A stretch of 64,000 nt of DNA from Bradyrhizobium diazoefficiens (GCF_016616235.1 NZ_CP067100.1:2353001-2417000); one strand, 5' to 3'. Positions 24,311 to 33,879 are shown, counted from the stretch's first letter. Numbers and translations: made by a program. Notes: generated from the letters alone by a model not told the origin.

Positions 24311-25771
24311 ATGCGATCCTTATTGGTGCTCGCTGCGGCTGTCGCAGTCCTCGGCTTCGCCGGCGAGGCCACGGCTCAGGCCGTCGGACAATTTCCGTTT
24401 GCCCTGACCCACGAAGGCCAGATGCTCGGCGCCGTCGAAGGCGAGGTGGCCTCGTTCAAGGGGATGGCCTATGCGGCCGCGCCGGTGGGTGCGCTGCGCT
24501 GGCGGCCGCCGCAGCCAACGGCCGAGAGCTCGGAGATGCGTACCGTCTACGACTACGGTGCGCCGTGCCTTCAGCCGTCGCTGCCTGATACGAGCGAGGA
24601 TTGCCTGACGCTGAATGTGTTCCGTCCGTTCGGGGTCGACGGCCCGCTGCCGGTGATGGTCTTCATCCACGGCGGCGCGTTCGTCTCGGGCACGGCGAAC
24701 GACCCGCTGTTCGACGGTGCCAAGCTCGCGCAGGCCGGCCTCATCGTGGTCACCGTGAATTATCGCCTCGGCGCGCTCGGCTGGCTTACGCCCCCCGAAT
24801 TGTCGGACGGCGGCTCCGGCAATTTTGGCCTGATGGACCAGATCGCCGCGCTACATTGGATTCACGACAACATGGCGGCGTTCGGCGGCGATCCCGGCAA
24901 TGTCACCCTGTTCGGCAGCGACGCAGGGGCGACGTCGATCGCGCTGCTGATGCTGTCCGCGCACTCGCGCGATCTGTTTCAGAAAGCCATCCTGCAATCG
25001 GTGCCCGGCCGTAGGCGCCTGCGATCCGTACGGGAGGCCGAAGCGGTGGGACGGCAATTCGCGGCGGCGCTTGGACCTGAGGTGGATCTACGTGCGGCCG
25101 AGCCGCGGCGCGTGCTTGCGGCCGAAAAACATCTGCTGGAAAAATCACCGCACGGCTTTGCACCTGTCATCGATGGACGTCTGGTGACCGGGGATATTGC
25201 CGCAGGCTTTACGGCCGGACATGAAAGCCGCATTCCCGTGATCATCGGCGCGAACGACGACGAGACGGGTTTCGACGCCGACCTCGACCTCAAGGAGGAG
25301 CTCGCGGCGTCAGGCGCCACGAGCGACGAGCTGCGCAAGCTCTATCCCGATATCGCCAGACCTTCGGACCTCGCGGCGAGGTTCTACACCGACAAGACTT
25401 TCTCCGAGCCGGTGCGATTGCTGGCTCGCCTGCATGCCGCACGCGGCGCGCCGACGTTCCGCTATCGGTTCGGCTATGTGCCCGAGGCGCGGCGCGCAAA
25501 TCCGGAAGGCGGTCACGGACGGGAATTGCAGTTCATCTTCGGCGTCGAAGGCGTGCCCGGTGCGGGCATCTTCTCGCGGCGCGACCGCGAGCTCGCAACG
25601 CGCATGCGCAGCTATTGGGTCAACTTTGCGAGGAGCGGCGATCCCAACGGACCCGACCTGCCGCGCTGGGATGCGGCCGCAGACCGCGATCGCCTGCTGC
25701 TGATCACCAACGACCGCATCGCGAGCGGAGGCGATCCCTTGTCGGAGCGCCTCGACCGGCTCGCGAAGTGA
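24311..25771 (+). CDS. Type-B carboxylesterase-like protein lacking the catalytic serine
   Basis: A 486-residue secreted protein (signal peptide ending at ATAQ) of the carboxylesterase/cholinesterase family. Family motifs are EDCLTLNVFRP, the oxyanion HGGAF, and GGDPGNVTLFG leading to the nucleophile elbow. The elbow reads GSDAG (202-206) where active enzymes have GESAG, so Asp204 occupies the serine position. The acid (GANDDETGF) and His (GGHGREL) regions remain. It is therefore either an inactive homologue with a binding role or an enzyme using the shifted Ser203. The rest of the protein is intact and well conserved in style, arguing against a random pseudogene. Confidence 0.85.
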   Translation: MRSLLVLAAAVAVLGFAGEATAQAVGQFPFALTHEGQMLGAVEGEVASFKGMAYAAAPVGALRWRPPQPTAESSEMRTVYDYGAPCLQPSLPDTSEDCLTLNVFRPFGVDGPLPVMVFIHGGAFVSGTANDPLFDGAKLAQAGLIVVTVNYRLGALGWLTPPELSDGGSGNFGLMDQIAALHWIHDNMAAFGGDPGNVTLFGSDAGATSIALLMLSAHSRDLFQKAILQSVPGRRRLRSVREAEAVGRQFAAALGPEVDLRAAEPRRVLAAEKHLLEKSPHGFAPVIDGRLVTGDIAAGFTAGHESRIPVIIGANDDETGFDADLDLKEELAASGATSDELRKLYPDIARPSDLAARFYTDKTFSEPVRLLARLHAARGAPTFRYRFGYVPEARRANPEGGHGRELQFIFGVEGVPGAGIFSRRDRELATRMRSYWVNFARSGDPNGPDLPRWDAAADRDRLLLITNDRIASGGDPLSERLDRLAK

Positions 25772-25792
25772 GAGCAAAAAAAATGAGTTGGA

Positions 25793-25972
25793 TTAAGCCG
25801 CGAGTTCGACGCGCGGCGCCGGGCTCAGCCGGTCTTCCTCCAGATAGTCCATCGCGCCGTCCTTCTCGACGGCATAGAACTGCTGGCCTTCCCGGGACTT
25901 GAAGGCGGCGCGAACGACACCGCGACGGCCCTTGTCACTGTTGACGACGTCCCCCAGCGCAAACTTCCTCAT
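25793..25972 (-). CDS. Small hypothetical protein (59 aa), SH3-like composition
   Basis: ATG 25972 gives MRKFALGDVVNSDKGRRGVV and a beta-rich, charged body (EGQQFYAVEKDGAMDYLEED). The start 'GDVV' followed by 'RRGVVRAAF' and 'YAVE' resembles small SH3-like beta barrels, but no family was assigned. It is preceded by AGGGACGCGAG and converges with the carboxylesterase-like gene. Confidence 0.6.
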   Translation of the reverse strand: MRKFALGDVVNSDKGRRGVVRAAFKSREGQQFYAVEKDGAMDYLEEDRLSPAPRVELAA

Positions 25973-26129
25973 CTCGCGTCCCTGGCAACCGGCCGACTCC
26001 TTCGGCCACACGTCAGCGATTGTGGGAGGCAAATCGTTAACGGCTTGCTAACCATGCCGGTTTGCCTATGCTCGCCGGCGATTGCGCGGCTGCTGCACGC
26101 GCATGTCGTCTTCGAGCCGAGCTTTAGCC

Positions 26130-26924
26130 ATGACGCGATTTCCGACCCTGTTCCTGTCGCACGGCGGCGGCCCCTGGCCGTTCATGGAGGACAGACGGGT
26201 GCAATATGCGAAAACCGCCGAGGCGTTCGCACGGCTGCCGCAACTGCTGCCGGAAAGGCCGAAGGCCGTGCTCGTCATCACCGGCCACTGGGAGGCCGAT
26301 GCCTTCAACGTATCGACCTCGGCGCATCCGCCGATGGTGTACGACTATTACGGTTTCCCCGAGCATACCTATCAGCTCAAATATCCGGCGCCGGGCAAGC
26401 CCGAGCTTGCCTTGGAAGCGAAGGCGCTGCTTGCGCGCGCGGGCCTCGACTGCCGGGAAGACCCCAATCAAGGCTTTGATCACGGCACCTTCGTGCCGCT
26501 CGGCCTGATGTATCCGAATGCCGACGTGCCGATCGTGCTGCTGTCGCTGAAGGCCAGCTACGATGCGGCCGAGCATATCAAGGCCGGGCAGGCGATCGCA
26601 TCGCTGCGCGACGAGGGCATTCTGATCATCGGCAGCGGGTTGACCTATCACAACATGCGCGGCTTCAACCGGCCCGAGTCCAAGCCGGTCTCGTATGATT
26701 TCGAAGCCTATCTGAACGAGGCCATCAGCAACCCCGATGCAGCGCGCCGCAACGCGATGCTGGTCGATTGGGAGAGCGCGCCGAGCGCGCGGCTGGCACA
26801 TCCGCGTGAAGACCATCTGCTGCCGCTGATGGTGGCCGCCGGCGCCGCCGCCAGCGATGTGGGCAAGCGCGTCTTCGTCGACGAGGTCGCGAACGTCGCG
26901 ATGGCGTCGTATGTGTTTGGGTGA
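26130..26924 (+). CDS. DODA-type class III extradiol dioxygenase family protein
   Basis: A 264-residue LigB/DODA-type protein. The metal ligand region starts LFLSHGGGPWP (His11), continues with VITGHWEA (His53), and has FDHGTFVPLGLMYP and GSGLTYHNMRGF, all typical of the family. Members open aromatic catechol-type rings, for example DOPA dioxygenases, using Zn or Fe; the substrate is not predictable here. ATG 26130 places the first motif at the usual position. It is monocistronic, with a dispersed repeat directly downstream. Confidence 0.88.
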   Translation: MTRFPTLFLSHGGGPWPFMEDRRVQYAKTAEAFARLPQLLPERPKAVLVITGHWEADAFNVSTSAHPPMVYDYYGFPEHTYQLKYPAPGKPELALEAKALLARAGLDCREDPNQGFDHGTFVPLGLMYPNADVPIVLLSLKASYDAAEHIKAGQAIASLRDEGILIIGSGLTYHNMRGFNRPESKPVSYDFEAYLNEAISNPDAARRNAMLVDWESAPSARLAHPREDHLLPLMVAAGAAASDVGKRVFVDEVANVAMASYVFG

Positions 26925-26929
26925 TGATC

Positions 26930-27113
26930 TCTTCTCCCTCTCCCGCTTGCGGGGGAGGGCTGGGGTGGGGTGCTTCCGCGTCGGGATTCCAAGGGATTGC
27001 GGAGAACGTCCCTGCGTGGCGAGAGCCCTCACCCGCCGCGCGCGGGACGATGCTTCGCATCGCCCGGGCACGTCGGCCTCTCCCGCAAGCAAGCGGGAGA
27101 GGCGGAGCAAGCC
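26930..27113. repeat. Dispersed intergenic repeat, CTCTCCCGCTTGCGGG type
   Basis: It begins CTCCCTCTCCCGCTTGCGGG and ends CTCTCCCGCAAGCAAGCGGG, so the ends are inverted relative to each other and each can fold. The middle contains GAGCCCTCACCCGCC and GATGCTTCGCATCGC. The same family is present at 47966-48100. No gene. Confidence 0.6.
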
Positions 27114-27374
27114 TCATCCGTATCGCAGCTTCATCACCAGAATGCCGCCGGCGAGCAGCATGGTGATGGCGTTGGCGGCGACCAACGGGGCATCGCCGGA
27201 GAGCAGGCCGTAGATCAGCCAGAGCGCGAGGCCCAGCACCATCACCAGGAACATGCCGAGCGAGATGTCTGCGGTGGAGCGGGTCTTCCACACCTTGATG
27301 GCCTGCGGCGCGTAGGCCACAGTGGTGCAGGTGGCGGCGGCAAAGCCGATCAGCTTGATCACGAACGGTTCCAT
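27114..27374 (-). CDS. SemiSWEET sugar transporter
   Basis: An 86-residue, three-helix membrane protein with the PQ-loop motif in AYAPQAIKVWKTRSTADIS. SemiSWEETs work as dimers and carry sugars down their gradient across the inner membrane; a Bradyrhizobium SemiSWEET of this size is known to move sucrose. Helices lie at about residues 5-20, 40-58 and 64-80. It is encoded 30 bases downstream of glgA on the same strand, so it is likely co-transcribed with the glycogen genes. Confidence 0.88.
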   Translation of the reverse strand: MEPFVIKLIGFAAATCTTVAYAPQAIKVWKTRSTADISLGMFLVMVLGLALWLIYGLLSGDAPLVAANAITMLLAGGILVMKLRYG

Positions 27375-27404
27375 GCGCGCTCTATAGCATGGATTCGAGG
27401 GCGG

Positions 27405-28865
27405 TCATGCGCTGCGGCGCGACGTCATGAGAGCGCGATACAGCGCCGCATAGTCGCCGGCGCGGTTGCGCCAGGAGACGTCGGTGGCAAGGCCGCTCAG
27501 TTGCAGGCGGCGCCAGGTCAGCTTGTCATGGAAAGTCGTGTTGGCCTTGCGCAGCGTGCCGGCGAGGGCATCCGCTGTCACGGGCCCGAACTTGAAGCCG
27601 GTAGCGTCGCGGTCCGACGTGTCGGCCTCGCCGATATCGACGATGGTGTCCTCGAGGCCGCCGACGCGCGAGACGATCGGGACGGCGCCATAGCGCAGCG
27701 CGCAGAGCTGGGTCAGGCCGCATGGCTCGAACCGCGACGGCACGATCAGCGCATCGGAGCCGGCCTGGATCAGATGCGCCAAAACCTCGTCATAGCCGAT
27801 CAAGACGCCGATCCGGCCGGGGTTGGCGCGGGCGGCGGCCTGATAACGATCCTGAAGATCGCGGTCGCCGCTGCCGAGCAGCGCGAGCTGCATGCCTTCG
27901 CCCAGGATGGTCGGAATCGCCTCGAGCAGGAGATCAAGCCCTTTCTGCCAGGACAGCCGGCTGATGACGCCGAGCAGCGGCGCCTCATCCGAGGAATCGA
28001 GATTGAACTGCTGCTGAAGCACCGCCTTGTTCGCGGCCCGGAACGTCAGGTCCTCGGCGCCGAAGCGGTAGGCGATGTGCGGATCGGTTTGCGGATTCCA
28101 GACTTCGATGTCGATGCCGTTGAGAATGCCGCTCAAAACGTCCGCGCGTTCGCGCAGGAGGCCGCCGAGCCCCATGCCGCCTTCGTCGCTCTGGATCTCG
28201 CGCGCGTAGGTCGGTGACACCGTAGTGATGCGATCGGCGAATTGCAGGCCGGCCTTCAAAAAGCTGATGCCGCCGAAATATTCGATCTCGTTGACGTTGA
28301 AGGAAGACCAGGGCAGGCCGATCGAGCCGATCAACTCGGGCGCGAACTTGCCCTGATAGGCCATGTTGTGGATCGTCATCACGGTACCGGGCCGCGGGCG
28401 ATTGTCGTAGTGCAGATAGGCCGGCGCGAGTCCGGCTTGCCAGTCATGGGCATGCACGACATCGGGCACGAAAGCCGGGACGAGGCCGTGGCCGATATCG
28501 GCCGCGACGCGCGACAGCGCCGCGAAGCGCACGCCGTTGTCCGCCCAGTCGACGCCCTCAGTGGTGACGTAGGGGTTGCCGGGCCGCGCATAGAGATGCG
28601 GCACGTCGAGCACGAACAGATCGAGCCCGTCGCGCGAGCCTGCGAGCAGGCGTCCGGGGCCGCCGAAATAGTCCGGCCAGTGCCGGATTTCGTCCGCGCC
28701 CGCGAGCAGCCGCATCACCTCGGGATAGCCCGGCATCAGGGTGCGCATTTCGACGCCGTGCGCCTTCAGCGCAACCGGCAGTGCGCCGGCGACATCCGCG
28801 AGGCCGCCGGTCTTGACAATGGGATAGACTTCAGAGGCGACCGCGAGGACGCGAACAGGCATCAT
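27405..28865 (-). CDS. glgA: Glycogen synthase
   Basis: A 486-residue GT5 glycosyltransferase that extends alpha-1,4-glucan from ADP-glucose. The N-terminal substrate motif [13 protein letters not shown] is at residues 18-30, and the C-terminal domain has [20 protein letters not shown] with the catalytic Glu region, plus [12 protein letters not shown]. The ATG overlaps the glgC stop (ATGA, 4 nt), so the two steps of glycogen synthesis are translationally coupled. No branching enzyme gene lies in the window. Confidence 0.94.
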   Translation of the reverse strand: MMPVRVLAVASEVYPIVKTGGLADVAGALPVALKAHGVEMRTLMPGYPEVMRLLAGADEIRHWPDYFGGPGRLLAGSRDGLDLFVLDVPHLYARPGNPYVTTEGVDWADNGVRFAALSRVAADIGHGLVPAFVPDVVHAHDWQAGLAPAYLHYDNRPRPGTVMTIHNMAYQGKFAPELIGSIGLPWSSFNVNEIEYFGGISFLKAGLQFADRITTVSPTYAREIQSDEGGMGLGGLLRERADVLSGILNGIDIEVWNPQTDPHIAYRFGAEDLTFRAANKAVLQQQFNLDSSDEAPLLGVISRLSWQKGLDLLLEAIPTILGEGMQLALLGSGDRDLQDRYQAAARANPGRIGVLIGYDEVLAHLIQAGSDALIVPSRFEPCGLTQLCALRYGAVPIVSRVGGLEDTIVDIGEADTSDRDATGFKFGPVTADALAGTLRKANTTFHDKLTWRRLQLSGLATDVSWRNRAGDYAALYRALMTSRRSA

Positions 28866-30124
28866 GTATTGAGCCTGTCGAGCATCGGCTGGGTGATGAG
28901 CGAGATGCCCTGCTCAGTGGTGCGGAAGCGCTTGGCGTCGAATTCCGGGTCCTCGCCGACGACGAGGCCTTCGGGGATCTCGACGCCGCGGTCGATCACG
29001 ACGTTCTTCAGCCGCGCGCCTCGCCCGACATTGACGTAGGGCATGATCACGGCGTTCTCCACGCTGGCGTAGGAATTGACGCGCACGCCGCTGAACAGCA
29101 ACGAACGGCGCAGCGACGCGCCGGAGACAATGCAGCCGCCCGAGACCAGGGAGCTGACGGCCGAACCGCGCCGGCTCTCCTCGTCGTGGACGAATTTGGC
29201 GGGCGGGGTGATCTCCGCATAGGACCAGATCGGCCAGGCGCGGTCGAACAGATCGAGCTCGGGCACCACGTCGGTGAGATCGATATTGGCGGCCCAATAG
29301 GCGTCCACCGTGCCGACGTCGCGCCAATAGGCGCGCTGGTCGCTGCCGGAACGGACGCAGGACGTCGAGTACTGGTGCGCCATCGCGCGGCCGTTCTTGA
29401 CGAGGTAGGGGATGATGTCCTTGCCGAAATCGTGGTTGGAGTGCGGGTCCTCGGCATCGCGCTTGAGCTGGTCGAACAGGAATTTGGCGTTGAAGACGTA
29501 GATGCCCATGCTGGCCAGCGAGACGTCGGGCTTGCCCGGCATCGGCGGCGGATCTTTCGGCTTCTCCAGGAACTCCTTGATCCAGCCGTTCTCGTCGATA
29601 TGCATGATGCCGAAGCCGGAAGATTCTTGGCGCGGCATTTCGAGACAGCCGACGGTGACGTCGGCGCCGCTGTCGACGTGCTGGCGCAGCATCACCTCGT
29701 AGTCCATCTTATAGATGTGGTCCCCGGCCAGCACGACGATGAAGCGGCAGGCATGGGATTCGATGATGTCGATGTTCTGGTAGACCGCATCGGCCGTGCC
29801 GACATACCACATGCTCTCCGACACGCGCTGGCTCGCGGGGAGGATGTCAAAACTCTCGTTGCGCTCGGGGCGGAAGAAATTCCAGCCCATCTGGAGATGC
29901 CGGATCAGGCTGTGCGCCTTGTACTGGGTTGCGACCGCGATGCGGCGGATGCCGGAGTTCACCGCGTTCGACAATGCAAAGTCGATGATGCGGGACTTGC
30001 CGCCGAAATAGACCGCCGGCTTGGCGCGCCGGTCGGTCAGCTCGAGGAGCCGGCTGCCGCGTCCGCCGGCCAGGACGAACGCCAGCGCCTGACGGGCAAG
30101 CGGCTCGGGTCTCGCGGCACTCAT
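28862..30124 (-). CDS. glgC: Glucose-1-phosphate adenylyltransferase
   Basis: A 420-residue enzyme making ADP-glucose from ATP and glucose-1-phosphate, the committed step of glycogen synthesis. The nucleotide-binding start reads [29 protein letters not shown], followed by [16 protein letters not shown] and [10 protein letters not shown] left-handed beta-helix C-terminal part carries [21 protein letters not shown]. The start is ATG 30124, with GGGAGGATGAC directly upstream; an in-frame codon at 30175 is less likely. It is first in the glgC-glgA-SemiSWEET unit. Confidence 0.94.
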   Translation of the reverse strand: MSAARPEPLARQALAFVLAGGRGSRLLELTDRRAKPAVYFGGKSRIIDFALSNAVNSGIRRIAVATQYKAHSLIRHLQMGWNFFRPERNESFDILPASQRVSESMWYVGTADAVYQNIDIIESHACRFIVVLAGDHIYKMDYEVMLRQHVDSGADVTVGCLEMPRQESSGFGIMHIDENGWIKEFLEKPKDPPPMPGKPDVSLASMGIYVFNAKFLFDQLKRDAEDPHSNHDFGKDIIPYLVKNGRAMAHQYSTSCVRSGSDQRAYWRDVGTVDAYWAANIDLTDVVPELDLFDRAWPIWSYAEITPPAKFVHDEESRRGSAVSSLVSGGCIVSGASLRRSLLFSGVRVNSYASVENAVIMPYVNVGRGARLKNVVIDRGVEIPEGLVVGEDPEFDAKRFRTTEQGISLITQPMLDRLNT

Positions 30125-30183
30125 GTCATCCTCCCACACCTCTGGCGCTTCGCGAGAAGCCTCCCGGCCGCGCACTATTGGAA

Positions 30184-30213
30184 CCGATAGTAACGGTACG
30201 AATAGTAAATCGG
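30184..30213. promoter_or_regulatory. AT-rich dyad/direct repeat upstream of glgC
   Basis: The stretch begins CCGATAGTAACGG and ends ATAGTAAATCGG. CCGAT and ATCGG form an outer inverted repeat, and ATAGTAA occurs twice. It is 60-90 bases upstream of the glgC ATG and markedly AT-rich compared with the surroundings. It could be an operator or core promoter for the glycogen unit; the regulator is unknown. Confidence 0.3.
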
Positions 30214-30366
30214 AAAGGTGGTTGTTGGTTGCGAACGCGCGGGAAGCTTAATGCTTTGCCGTGGTGGCCTCCGGCTCCGTCGTACCGGCGTCACATCCGT
30301 GCGCTGAGCCCGTGCCGGCCGATGACGACTGAGGCAGATGAACGCTTGTGCGGCGCACGCAACGGG

Positions 30367-30394
30367 AAGCCTCGATTTTCCGAGGCTTTGATTT
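30367..30394 (+). terminator. Hairpin with T-rich tail, plus strand
   Basis: AAGCCTCG (30367-30374), loop ATTTTC, CGAGGCTT (30381-30388), then TGATTT. It lies in the glgC/secreted-protein divergent gap with no upstream plus-strand gene, so it would end an untranslated transcript, possibly a small RNA starting around 30210-30300, or act in the leader of the next gene. The rest of 30125-30464 has no gene. Confidence 0.35.
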
Positions 30395-30464
30395 GGCGCA
30401 AGGATGCCCGATCGTGCCCCGGCGATCACCTTTTCGAGGAGAGTGTCAGACAGGGAGCAAGACG

Positions 30465-30875
30465 ATGAGGATCTGGAAAACGGCAATTGCCTGTTCGCTG
30501 GCCGCCGCTGTCGTGGCCGGCCAAATTGGGCAGGCCGGTGCGGCGCCGCTGCCGACCAATGTCGCGACCATGAAGGCCGCGGCCGGCGATGACGTCACGC
30601 AGGTGCATTGGCGGGGCGGCTGGGGATGGGGCCTCGGCGGTCTCGCGGCCGCCGCGATCATCGGCGGCGCCATCGCCAGCAGCGCGCCTTACGACTACGG
30701 CTATTACGGCGGCCCGTACTATGGCTACGGTTATGCGCCGGCCTATTACGGCTACGGGCCGGCCTACGCCTATCCGCGATATTATCGGCCCTACCGGCCG
30801 TATTACGGCTATAGCTACGGCTACTACCGGCCGTACCGGGTTTATCACCGTCACTATTACCGCGGATATTGGTGA
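30465..30875 (+). CDS. Secreted Gly/Tyr-rich low-complexity protein
   Basis: A 136-residue protein with a clear signal peptide (to about QAGAAP), a short hydrophobic Gly/Ala stretch (GWGLGGLAAAAIIGGAIASS), and then a tail built from YGYG, YYGP and RPYRPYY repeats. Almost half the mature residues are Tyr, Gly, Pro or Arg. Similar tails occur in small exported rhizobial proteins of unknown role. AGGGAG precedes ATG 30465. Confidence 0.75.
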   Translation: MRIWKTAIACSLAAAVVAGQIGQAGAAPLPTNVATMKAAAGDDVTQVHWRGGWGWGLGGLAAAAIIGGAIASSAPYDYGYYGGPYYGYGYAPAYYGYGPAYAYPRYYRPYRPYYGYSYGYYRPYRVYHRHYYRGYW

Positions 30876-31196
30876 GTTAGGGCGACAGCCACACGATCAG
30901 GCCCATGCAGGCAAGACCTGGGTTCGGCGATGCTGCGGCCGCAGCCGTGAAGCTGCGGTCGACAGCCTCACGCATCCTGCGCGGCCGATACCACCCGCGC
31001 AAAGCACGGTGTCCTCACGAGTCCCTCAAGCGCCCGTGAAGTGAGAATATTGCTGCCGGCGCGGCTTCGGTGTTCGAAATATTCCATCTGCATTTGCCGC
31101 TTCCGGCAACACCCCCATTGCTATTTCGCGGGCCTGCCTTGCAGCGCGCCGCCTCCCGTCAAAACTCTCAAGGACGATCACATCGGGAGACCGGCC
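30876..31196. other. Intergenic region, no supported gene
   Basis: About 320 bases between the Gly/Tyr-rich protein gene and the CmcJ-like gene. It contains short CG-rich repeats (GCTGCGGCCGCAGCCGTGAAGC) and no convincing frame or terminator with a T-run. Confidence 0.5.
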
Positions 31197-32042
31197 ATGG
31201 GCCTGCAAGAAACAAAAATCGAGTCGCTTCCCTTCGTCACCGCCGAACTCAACTATCTCGCACCGACATCAGGCAAGCCGCGCACCTACGCCTTCGATCC
31301 GCCGCCCGGCGAGCCCAAGAGCACGTCGCTGCCGGAGCCACATCTGGTGCCGATCTTCGATGCGCGCCTGATCGCGCAGAACTTCTCGCTCGACCGCGAG
31401 GGCTTTGCGCTGGTGCGCCATCCAACGGGGGTGAAGGATTTCTACAACGAGGAGGAGGTGAAGGCGGTCTACTATCCCGCCGTCGAGGCCTTCCTGCGCG
31501 CGACGCTGAAGGCGGATCGCGTCGTCATCTTCGATCACACCGTGCGCAAGCGCGTCGAAGGTGCGGCCGACATTCGCGGCGCCGGACCGCGCCAGCCCGC
31601 AACGCGCGTCCATGTCGACCAGACTGCCGTGTCCGGCGCCAACCGCGTGCGCGAGCATCTGCCCGATGAGGCCGAGGAGCTGCTGAAGGGCCGCGTGCAG
31701 GTGATCAATTTGTGGCGGCCGATCCGCGGCCCATTGCGCGATTCACCGCTGGCGATGGCGGACGGCAGCACGATTGCGCCGGACGATCTCGTCGCCTCCG
31801 ACCTGATCTATCCCAACCGCCGCGGCGAGACCTATTCGGTGAAATACAATCCGAACCATCGCTGGTTCTATTTCCCCGAGATGACGCCGGACGAGGCGCT
31901 GCTGCTCAAATGCTACGATTCCGCAACCGACGGCCGCACGCGGTTCGGGCCGCACACCGCTTTCGTCGATCCGACCACGCCGCAAGATGCGGCGCCGCGC
32001 GAAAGCATCGAGGTCCGCACGCTGGTCTTTCACAAACAGTAA
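31197..32042 (+). CDS. CmcJ/NvfI-family oxidoreductase
   Basis: A 281-residue protein resembling CmcJ (cephamycin 7-alpha hydroxylation/methylation partner) and fungal NvfI-type non-haem iron enzymes. Visible features are RVHVDQTAVSG (a HxD metal-ligand pair), VINLWRPIRGPLRDSPLA, KYNPNHRWFYFPEMTPDEALLLKCYDS and the late GPHTAFVDP with a second His. These fit a 2-oxoglutarate/Fe(II)-type fold. The substrate is unknown and no antibiotic cluster is nearby. ATG 31197 has GGGAGACC upstream. Confidence 0.82.
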   Translation: MGLQETKIESLPFVTAELNYLAPTSGKPRTYAFDPPPGEPKSTSLPEPHLVPIFDARLIAQNFSLDREGFALVRHPTGVKDFYNEEEVKAVYYPAVEAFLRATLKADRVVIFDHTVRKRVEGAADIRGAGPRQPATRVHVDQTAVSGANRVREHLPDEAEELLKGRVQVINLWRPIRGPLRDSPLAMADGSTIAPDDLVASDLIYPNRRGETYSVKYNPNHRWFYFPEMTPDEALLLKCYDSATDGRTRFGPHTAFVDPTTPQDAAPRESIEVRTLVFHKQ

Positions 32043-32146
32043 CAATGTGTGATGGCACTGCCGCGCATCGCGCGGCAGTGTTTTGGGAACTTAAGGGAAC
32101 AAAGCGACGTTTGCAGCGCCGGGCAGGGCCAACCGGGAGCGGTGCC

Positions 32147-32458
32147 GTGCGAGCGCAGCCGACACTCTTGCTTTGTTTGACGACCTCATCTCTCGCCTTC
32201 ATTTCAGTTGCAAATGCCGAAAGCGGACTAGCCTCATACTACGGCTACGCGAAAGCGGGCAGGGGCGAGATGACATGCGCCCATCGCACGCGTCCGTTCG
32301 GCAGCGTGCTCAAGGTGTCCTACAGCGGACGCACGATCCAGTGTCGCGTCAACGATCGCGGGCCCTTCATCCGCGGCCGCATCGTCGATCTCTCGGTGCC
32401 GGCGGCCCGCGCGCTCGGCATGATGAGTGCCGGCGTGGTGCGGGTCTCGGTGGATTAG
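32147..32458 (+). CDS. RlpA-like double-psi beta-barrel protein, short form
   Basis: A 103-residue exported protein. GTG 32147, preceded by CCGGGAG, yields a signal peptide ending at SVANA; an in-frame upstream ATG at 32045 would put about 34 extra residues before it. The mature domain GLASYYGYAKAGRGEMTCAH, PFGSVLKVSYSGRT and VNDRGPFIRGRIVDLSVPAARALGM covers the whole RlpA barrel with no other domain. It is smaller than the lipoprotein paralogue at 17910 and lacks a lipobox. A role in peptidoglycan cleavage is inferred from the family. Confidence 0.8.
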   Translation: MRAQPTLLLCLTTSSLAFISVANAESGLASYYGYAKAGRGEMTCAHRTRPFGSVLKVSYSGRTIQCRVNDRGPFIRGRIVDLSVPAARALGMMSAGVVRVSVD

Positions 32459-32501
32459 GTCTCGGAGCGCGCTATAGTGCGGCCCCAAGCAAGGGGGCGC
32501 T

Positions 32502-33671
32502 ATGGCCAAAATCAGGGTGGGACTCGTCGGCTGTGGCTTCGTGTCGGAGCTGCATATGTATGCGTTCCGGCGCGTCTATGGTGTGGACGTCGAGGTCGCG
32601 GCGGTGGCCGCGCGCGGCGAGCGCGTCGTCGAATTCGCGGGGCATCACGGGATTGCGAAGGTCTATCGCAGCTTCCCCGAATTGATCGCCGACCGCGAGC
32701 TCGACGTCATCGACATCTGCACCCCGCCCAACCTGCATGCGGAGATGATTGTGGCGGCGATGCAGGCCGGCAAGCATGTGATCTGCGAAAAGCCGTTCGC
32801 AGGCTATTTCGGCCGCGCGGGCGATGCGCAGCCGATCGGCAAGCACGTGCCGAAGGCGCTGATGTATGAGCGCGTGCTGGAAGAGATGGACGCGACCCGG
32901 GCGGCGATCGCGCGCACCGGCAAACTCTTCATGTATGCCGAGGACTGGATCTACGCGCCGGCGGTGACCAAGATCGCGGAGATCATCAAGGCGACCAAAG
33001 ACAAGATCCTGTTCATGAAGGGCGAGGAGAGCCATTCCGGCTCGCACGCCGCGCATGCCGCGCAATGGGCCATGACCGGCGGCGGCTCGCTGATCCGCAT
33101 GGGCTGCCATCCGCTCTCGGCCGTGCTCTATCTCAAGCAGGTCGAAGCGAAGGCGCGCGGTGAGAACATCCGCGTTGCCAGCGTCACCTGCGATGTCGGC
33201 AATGTCACCGCCGGTCTGAAGCCGGAGGAGCGCAGCTATATCAAGGCCAATCCGGTCGATGTCGAGGACTGGGGCACGCTGACCGCGACCTTCTCCGACG
33301 GCACCAAGGCGACCGTATTCTCCGGTGACATGATCATGGGCGGCGTGCGCAACCTGATCGAGACCTACACCAGCGGCGGCTCGCTGTTTGCCAACATCAC
33401 GCCGAACACGCATCTGATGAGCTACCAGACCTCCGAGGAGAAGCTCGCCAGCGTCTACATCACCGAGAAGGTCGATCGCAAAACCGGCTGGCAATATGTC
33501 TGCCTCGAAGAGGAATGGACGCGCGGCTATTTGCAGGAGATCCAGGACTTCATGGAATGCGCCGCGACCGGCCGCCAGCCGCTGTCGGATCTCGCGCTGG
33601 CGTACGAGACGATCAAGGTGAATTACGCGGGGTACTGGGCGGCGGAGGAGGGGCGGCGGGTGGTGTTGTAG
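32502..33671 (+). CDS. Gfo/Idh/MocA family oxidoreductase
   Basis: A 389-residue NAD(P)-dependent sugar/polyol dehydrogenase-type protein. The Rossmann motif is VGLVGCGFVSELH near residues 6-18, and the family motif ICEKPFAGYFGR (EKP) is near residue 97. The C-terminal alpha/beta domain contains MGCHPLSAVLYL, including the usual GxHxxD-like His region. The substrate is not deducible. ATG 32502 lies 43 bases after the RlpA-like gene, with AAGGGGGC upstream. Confidence 0.88.
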   Translation: MAKIRVGLVGCGFVSELHMYAFRRVYGVDVEVAAVAARGERVVEFAGHHGIAKVYRSFPELIADRELDVIDICTPPNLHAEMIVAAMQAGKHVICEKPFAGYFGRAGDAQPIGKHVPKALMYERVLEEMDATRAAIARTGKLFMYAEDWIYAPAVTKIAEIIKATKDKILFMKGEESHSGSHAAHAAQWAMTGGGSLIRMGCHPLSAVLYLKQVEAKARGENIRVASVTCDVGNVTAGLKPEERSYIKANPVDVEDWGTLTATFSDGTKATVFSGDMIMGGVRNLIETYTSGGSLFANITPNTHLMSYQTSEEKLASVYITEKVDRKTGWQYVCLEEEWTRGYLQEIQDFMECAATGRQPLSDLALAYETIKVNYAGYWAAEEGRRVVL

Positions 33672-33705
33672 GCCGTCGCAATCGCGGATGCGACGCTCAC
33701 TTACG

Positions 33706-33857
33706 CTCCCCTGGAGGGGGGGAGGGTCGATCGCGCGAAGCGCGAGCGGGGTGGGGTGATCTCTCCTCGCGGGCACTGCCGATTGGAGAGATCACCCCAT
33801 CCCGTCTCACATTTTCGCTGCGCTCGATGTGAGCCCTCCCCCTCCAGGGGAGGGTGG
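33706..33857. repeat. Large inverted repeat element with GATCTCTCC/GGAGAGATC core
   Basis: The left end CCCCTGGAGGGGGGAGGG pairs with the right end CCCTCCCCCTCCAGGGG; inside, GGTGATCTCTCC pairs with GGAGAGATCACC. The element can fold into a long cruciform and sits between convergent genes. It belongs to the dispersed GC-rich repeat set of this window. Confidence 0.7.
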
Positions 33858-33879
33858 GAGCCGCTGCGGTGTGCGTCTG

